NCBI GenBank assembly: GCA_964580215.1
Contig: CAZOJT010000030.1
Location: 1 to 32,438, forward strand
Origin: SM23-73-3 sp964580215
GTDB taxonomy: Bacteria; Zixibacteria; MSB-5A5; SM1-73
Reading direction: 5' to 3'
DNA length: 32,438 bases
Shown in pieces: positions 29,901 through 32,438 of this stretch. The notes under the pieces are model-generated. The model was not told the DNA's origin, searched no databases, and saw nothing but the letters and a program-made list of their open reading frames with translations. Numbering within the stretch: position 1 is the stretch's first letter; each line of letters begins with the position of its first letter. Both the position numbers and the translations under genes were made by a program.

Positions 29901-32029
29901 AATATTTTCTGGGGGAGATTTTCAAGTAGCATTCTGTACTTACTCTCGCTCTCCCGCAGCGCCTCCTCCGCCCGCTTGCGCTCGGTGATGTCCAAAATAA
30001 TACCTTGATAGTGGGTGATAGTGCCATCTGGGTCACGCCTGATCCAGGTGCGGTCATCGACCCACCGTACTTCTCCAGATTTGGTAACGATCCTATATTC
30101 CTGAGTGAAATCTGTTTTCCCCTCTTCATTACTGTATTTATCCACTTCAGCAGCTACTCTCCTTAGGTCGTCGGGATGAACGATACTTGCAAAAAGTATT
30201 CGGCCAGTATAAAAATCTTCCGGAATGTATCCGAATTGCTGAACATTATCGGAGACGAAAGCAACTGGCCAGCCTTCGGTTGCACGCCAGAGGAAGGCGA
30301 CGGCAGGAGTGTGGTTGACAATATGCTCCAACTCTTTGAGATCTTTTGACATCTGTCGTAGTGCATCCTCTGTCCGCTTACGCTTGGTAACATTACGGGC
30401 GATCCCTACTGTTCCCACAATTTTATCGGATTCGTCAAATATCGGCGATTTTATAGTCTCAAGCCAAAGTTCATTCCCTTTAGAATCTAAGATATTCTCC
30501 TCGATGTTTACCTGCTTTCTACCTTTCATTACCTTTAAGTCATCTTCCCTGAACTTTTTACCTGCTTCAACTCCGAAGCAAGCTTCGCAGGTGCGACCTA
30601 TTAGTATTTCTGGCTTCATGCCGACAACGTCGCTGAAGGCTTTATTAAGCGCAATGAAACGTGATTCAGCGTCCTTTAGCCAGGCCATGTCCGGGATATT
30701 GTTTATGAAAGAATTTAGTTCCAGGACTTTTTGCTTCAAGGACTCTTCTACCCGCTTGCGCTCAGTGATGTCTCTAATTATTCCACGGGTTCCAACAATT
30801 TTGCGAGCTTTTATTATACGTGTTGAACTAAATTCAACATTATGCGGTTTTCCATCCTTGTCAATCAGAACGGTTTCAGTAGTGATTTTTTCTCCACTGA
30901 GAATTTGCTTAAAAGCTGCCATTGCTTTAGGTCGATCCTCTTTCGGAATCCATTTAGCAAAGTTCTCGCCAATCACTTCATCAGAATTAAATCCATACAC
31001 GGTTTTAAAAACTTCATTTACCGAGGTTACCTTTCCCGCTGTATCCAAAGTATATATGATGTCGATCATTTTCTCAGTAAGATCTCTGTACTTACTCTCG
31101 CTCTCCCGTAATGCCTCCTCCGTCCGCTTGTGCTCAGTTATGTCTTCAATTATCCCCACCAGATGGGTTATCCTCCCGGAGGAATCTCTTAAAGGAGCCT
31201 TCTTGGTGTGGAGGTAATGTATATTTCCCTCTTCATCGGTGATAGGCTCCTGTGGGATATCTACGACTTTCCCGGTGCGGAACATCTCTTCATCCTTTTT
31301 CCAGAAAAAATTCGCCTGCTCTTTTGGGAAAAAGTCGTAATCGGATTTGCCCCACATTTTCTCTTTAGGATATCCCACCAGATCGGAAAGGGCTTGGTTC
31401 AAAACCACCCAACGATGTTTCCTGTCTTTAATGAATATAGGATTAGGGATATCATCAATGATCGCCTCGAGAAACTTTTGAGGTTGTCTTAACTTTTCTT
31501 CAACTCGCTTACCTCTGGTTATACCTATCCAGGTACCCAAAAAAGCCAAAGATTTCAAATCTTCCTTAGTGAAGCTCGGAGAGTTGTAATCCCTTACCAC
31601 GTTTAATACCCCCACTAACTTACCATCCTTCTTGAGTGGAACGCCCATGAATTTTTGAATGTTTCTCTTACGAAGGAATCCATACATAACTCTGTTCTTT
31701 TTATAAAGCTCACCCATATGGTTACATATTATAGGATAGGTGCGATTTAAAATTTCAGGAGAAAGTTTAGGGAGCAGTTGAGATTTAACCAGGTTTTGCC
31801 TGCTTTTGGTTTCACCCAGACTTATAAGTTTAATCTTATTGTCTTCAACCAAAAACATCCAGCATAGTTTTGCATTAAAGATTTTTCTGGTCTCTTTTAA
31901 AGTCTGAGAGATGATTCGCTCCGGGTTTGTTTGTGAAAGGGCGAAGGAGGAGAGTCGGCTCAGAGCAGAACACAGGTTAAGACTTTTCCTGTTCTCTTTG
32001 TGAAGCTTTTTTTGATCCCTTATCTGCAT
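26882..32029 (-). CDS. Large soluble multi-PAS/GAF histidine kinase (NarX/DegS type)
   Basis: 1715 residues with no membrane helix or signal peptide, so a cytoplasmic sensor. Domain order: GAF1 (20-175), PAS1 (183-303), PAS2 (313-426), PAS3 (436-553), PAS4 (565-685), PAS5 (696-812), GAF2 (835-990), PAS6 (1005-1125), GAF3 (1135-1290), GAF4 (1310-1460). PAS units are linked by repeated DITERKRxEEALRESESKYR coiled coils. The transmitter is HisKA_3 (ERKRIAQELHDEVGQ, phospho-His1510) and HATPase (QEALTNVSKHA, DNGVGFD, GMGLLNTKERV). PAS1 and PAS5 are closely alike (GKSDYDFFPK/GKTDYDFFPK), suggesting internal duplication. The ATG at 32029 has no clear Shine-Dalgarno but a consensus promoter. Ligands unknown. 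Confidence 0.95.
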   Translation of the reverse strand: MQIRDQKKLHKENRKSLNLCSALSRLSSFALSQTNPERIISQTLKETRKIFNAKLCWMFLVEDNKIKLISLGETKSRQNLVKSQLLPKLSPEILNRTYPIICNHMGELYKKNRVMYGFLRKRNIQKFMGVPLKKDGKLVGVLNVVRDYNSPSFTKEDLKSLAFLGTWIGITRGKRVEEKLRQPQKFLEAIIDDIPNPIFIKDRKHRWVVLNQALSDLVGYPKEKMWGKSDYDFFPKEQANFFWKKDEEMFRTGKVVDIPQEPITDEEGNIHYLHTKKAPLRDSSGRITHLVGIIEDITEHKRTEEALRESESKYRDLTEKMIDIIYTLDTAGKVTSVNEVFKTVYGFNSDEVIGENFAKWIPKEDRPKAMAAFKQILSGEKITTETVLIDKDGKPHNVEFSSTRIIKARKIVGTRGIIRDITERKRVEESLKQKVLELNSFINNIPDMAWLKDAESRFIALNKAFSDVVGMKPEILIGRTCEACFGVEAGKKFREDDLKVMKGRKQVNIEENILDSKGNELWLETIKSPIFDESDKIVGTVGIARNVTKRKRTEDALRQMSKDLKELEHIVNHTPAVAFLWRATEGWPVAFVSDNVQQFGYIPEDFYTGRILFASIVHPDDLRRVAAEVDKYSNEEGKTDFTQEYRIVTKSGEVRWVDDRTWIRRDPDGTITHYQGIILDITERKRAEEALRESESKYRMLLENLPQKIFFKNKNSVYISCNDNFAQDLNIKPDEITGKTDYDFFPKKLAEKYEADDKRIMKSGKIENIEETYIQDEQKVFVHTVKTPIKDKSNNIVGILGIFWDITDRKRAEEALIRNERIARERARLLTDLRNLDRIDDVLTRVCETVRDSGLFERAVMTLHDPGRRIIHLGQVGLPPDVVEHARQAPPIDQNLRARVTSKKFRISDSFFIIAEAGANFIKSGRHIPQKRRKSVGGNWRPGDELFVPLRDFPGKIMGYLSVDTPTDGYRPDIETIQALEMMVEAGAARIREVEAHEALQRSEKKYRTLVETAQEGIGISDSEENLLFVNQAFADLLGYKKEELFGKNLKDVCDETQYVMFRKETQKRKKGEFSKYEAKLLTKRGKPKYFYISAAPLFDEDGSFMGTLAVLSDLTEIKKAREYDILLNTSTALSQTLKFDRVLKMGAEKMTQALNADRCAVLLTEDDSMDSMIAVQVYAQRTKVLAPSLKLRITKKLFPSYKQTLSTQRYIQISDVRVDPVPELGRKILRKAGMTSSLIIPMFLERKMLGIFHVGMTKKNRTFSEEEVRLIRTMANQIAIALQNCRLMEDLKKEHSLITEQADALKRQTREKDILLKVSGALSKTMDLDEVSKVASRVVGSALGVEQCAVTLATQDGNQLEIKGLFSKEQTDAHKLIRTKFLGGDIPAMTKAIKKGKPFVINDTSDIPSKGKTREYFLKVGIKSVLGAGMFFGKKLVGILSITSIKKQRTFSQEETKLVQTMANQIAVAIENARLLQVIKKHTRDLKELSSQLMKVQENERKRIAQELHDEVGQMLQSMKMNLDRIKRNLSSKPQKLEGIEDWLLDTEKLLGQTIDDIRTLTFDLRPSMLDDFGLIPTLKWYIENYNRRSNIKVSLKAKDPKYRFPAEVEITLYRIIQEALTNVSKHAQATEASVSISLRNCTAILSVRDNGVGFDTSKFLSAPRGMGLLNTKERVNLLGGSFEIISRPRKGTRVNINIPFSEVKHEEGQITGG

Positions 32030-32067
32030 ACAGTAAAAATCCGTATAAAAAAAATATAATCTATTTA

Positions 32068-32096
32068 AGTATACGGCGATCTTCCAAATTTGTCAA
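32068..32096 (-). promoter_or_regulatory. Consensus promoter of the kinase-regulator operon
   Basis: TTGACA (32096-32091), 17-base spacer, TATACT (32073-32068); start near 32061 and a leader of about 32 bases. The -35 box abuts the T-run of the upstream gene's terminator. Confidence 0.75.
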
Positions 32097-32128
32097 CAAA
32101 AAAAGGGAGTCCTTAACTGAACTCCCTT
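32097..32128 (-). terminator. Intrinsic terminator of the upstream secreted-protein gene
   Basis: On the minus strand AAGGGAGT, a 10-base loop, ACTCCCTT and then a T-run. It follows the stop at 32158 by 29 bases. Confidence 0.85.
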
Positions 32129-32157
32129 CTTTTAAATCTAATGATATATGGTCGCTC

Positions 32158-32438
32158 TTACTTCATCATAACCATCTTCTCGGTTGCACTGAAGTCGGCA
32201 GCAGTCAGCTTGCAGAAGTAGACGCCGCTTGCTACCTCAACTCCAGTATTGTCCTTACCATCCCAGGTGATCACGTTCAAGCCAACCGAACCCATACCTT
32301 CATAGCTTCTCACCAACTGCCCAGCTACGTTGTAAATATTCAGGTTGTAGCTTACAGCCTCAGGCAGAGTGAAGCTTAGGTTGGTGAATGGATTGAACGG
32401 GTTGGGATAAGCTGGATTCAATGCAAAGGCAGTCGGTG
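32158..32438 (-). CDS. Secreted protein C-terminus with FlgD-like/T9SS-type sorting domain (partial)
   Basis: The last 93 codons of a gene entering from beyond the window. ALNPAYPNPFNPFTNLSFTLPE is followed by YNLNIYNVAGQLVRS, LNVITWDGKDNTGVEVASGVYFCKL and a basic MVMMK end. This is the FlgD Ig-like / type IX-type C-terminal domain common on exported enzymes of the FCB group. The catalytic part is outside. A terminator follows at 32097-32128. Confidence 0.9.
   Translation of the reverse strand, partial: PTAFALNPAYPNPFNPFTNLSFTLPEAVSYNLNIYNVAGQLVRSYEGMGSVGLNVITWDGKDNTGVEVASGVYFCKLTAADFSATEKMVMMK

Noticed and set aside
30309..31217. A 302-codon plus-strand frame opposite the kinase
   Set aside because: Antisense shadow: rich in Ser/Arg/Ile as expected from the complement of repeated PAS coding, with no family features, while the kinase frame is fully supported.

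Overview
The window reads as accessory-rich chromosome from an uncultured, probably anaerobic or facultative bacterium of the FCB group; a Zixibacteria-like lineage is my best guess. The reasons are secreted proteins with an 'NPAYPNPFNPFT' FlgD-like/T9SS-type C-terminal domain, very large multi-PAS/GAF kinases, a sigma-54 activator built on TPRs, an EtfBA plus membrane Fe-S oxidoreductase operon, and many dispersed palindromic repeats. The lineage is an inference; no rRNA or tRNA gene is visible.

Layout. 1-5590: two minus-strand paralogous secreted proteins (1-1060, cut by the window edge; 4313-5590, apparently truncated at its 3' end). Between them lies a plus-strand two-gene cassette, a DGQHR-like protein (2070-3353) one base ahead of a HEPN protein with an intact R-x4-H motif (3355-3888), with its own strong promoter and dyad-rich leader. 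This is the best candidate here for an undescribed defence or toxin-like system. 5591-6817: repeat-rich intergenic DNA. 6818-9656: a sigma-54 promoter, a small secreted protein and a TPR-AAA+-Fis activator, which looks like a self-activating operon. 10459-11122: a PhaR-type DNA-binding domain joined to a phasin-like coiled coil, with a strong internal ribosome site. 11429-13719: a hypothetical exported protein and a cystathionine beta-synthase-type enzyme.

13822-17900: etfB, etfA and a membrane EtfAB:quinone oxidoreductase-like protein, an electron-transfer operon that would pass electrons from acyl-CoA dehydrogenases to the quinone pool. 18256-20656: a DUF1858 redox-disulfide protein, nadA and mutM. 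20819-22306: an integron-like relic, with the tail of an IntI-type integrase followed by one apparent gene cassette encoding an IPTL-CTERM exported protein with an attC-like end. 22556-23140: an unrecognised protein. 23227-25889 (minus): ferredoxin, LapA-like protein, archease and RtcB RNA ligase in one direction. 26251-32096 (minus): a NarL-type response regulator overlapping a 1715-residue soluble hybrid-sensor kinase (4 GAF, 6 PAS) with a consensus promoter. 32158-32438: C-terminus of another secreted protein.

Two genome-wide sequence habits stand out. First, degenerate 7-bp tandem arrays (consensus STNGAMN) sit just ahead of several start codons. Second, families of palindromic repeats (TGTAGGTC-ended elements, CCCTCTCCC hairpins, CCCGCC-GGCGGG hairpins) fill nearly every intergenic gap.
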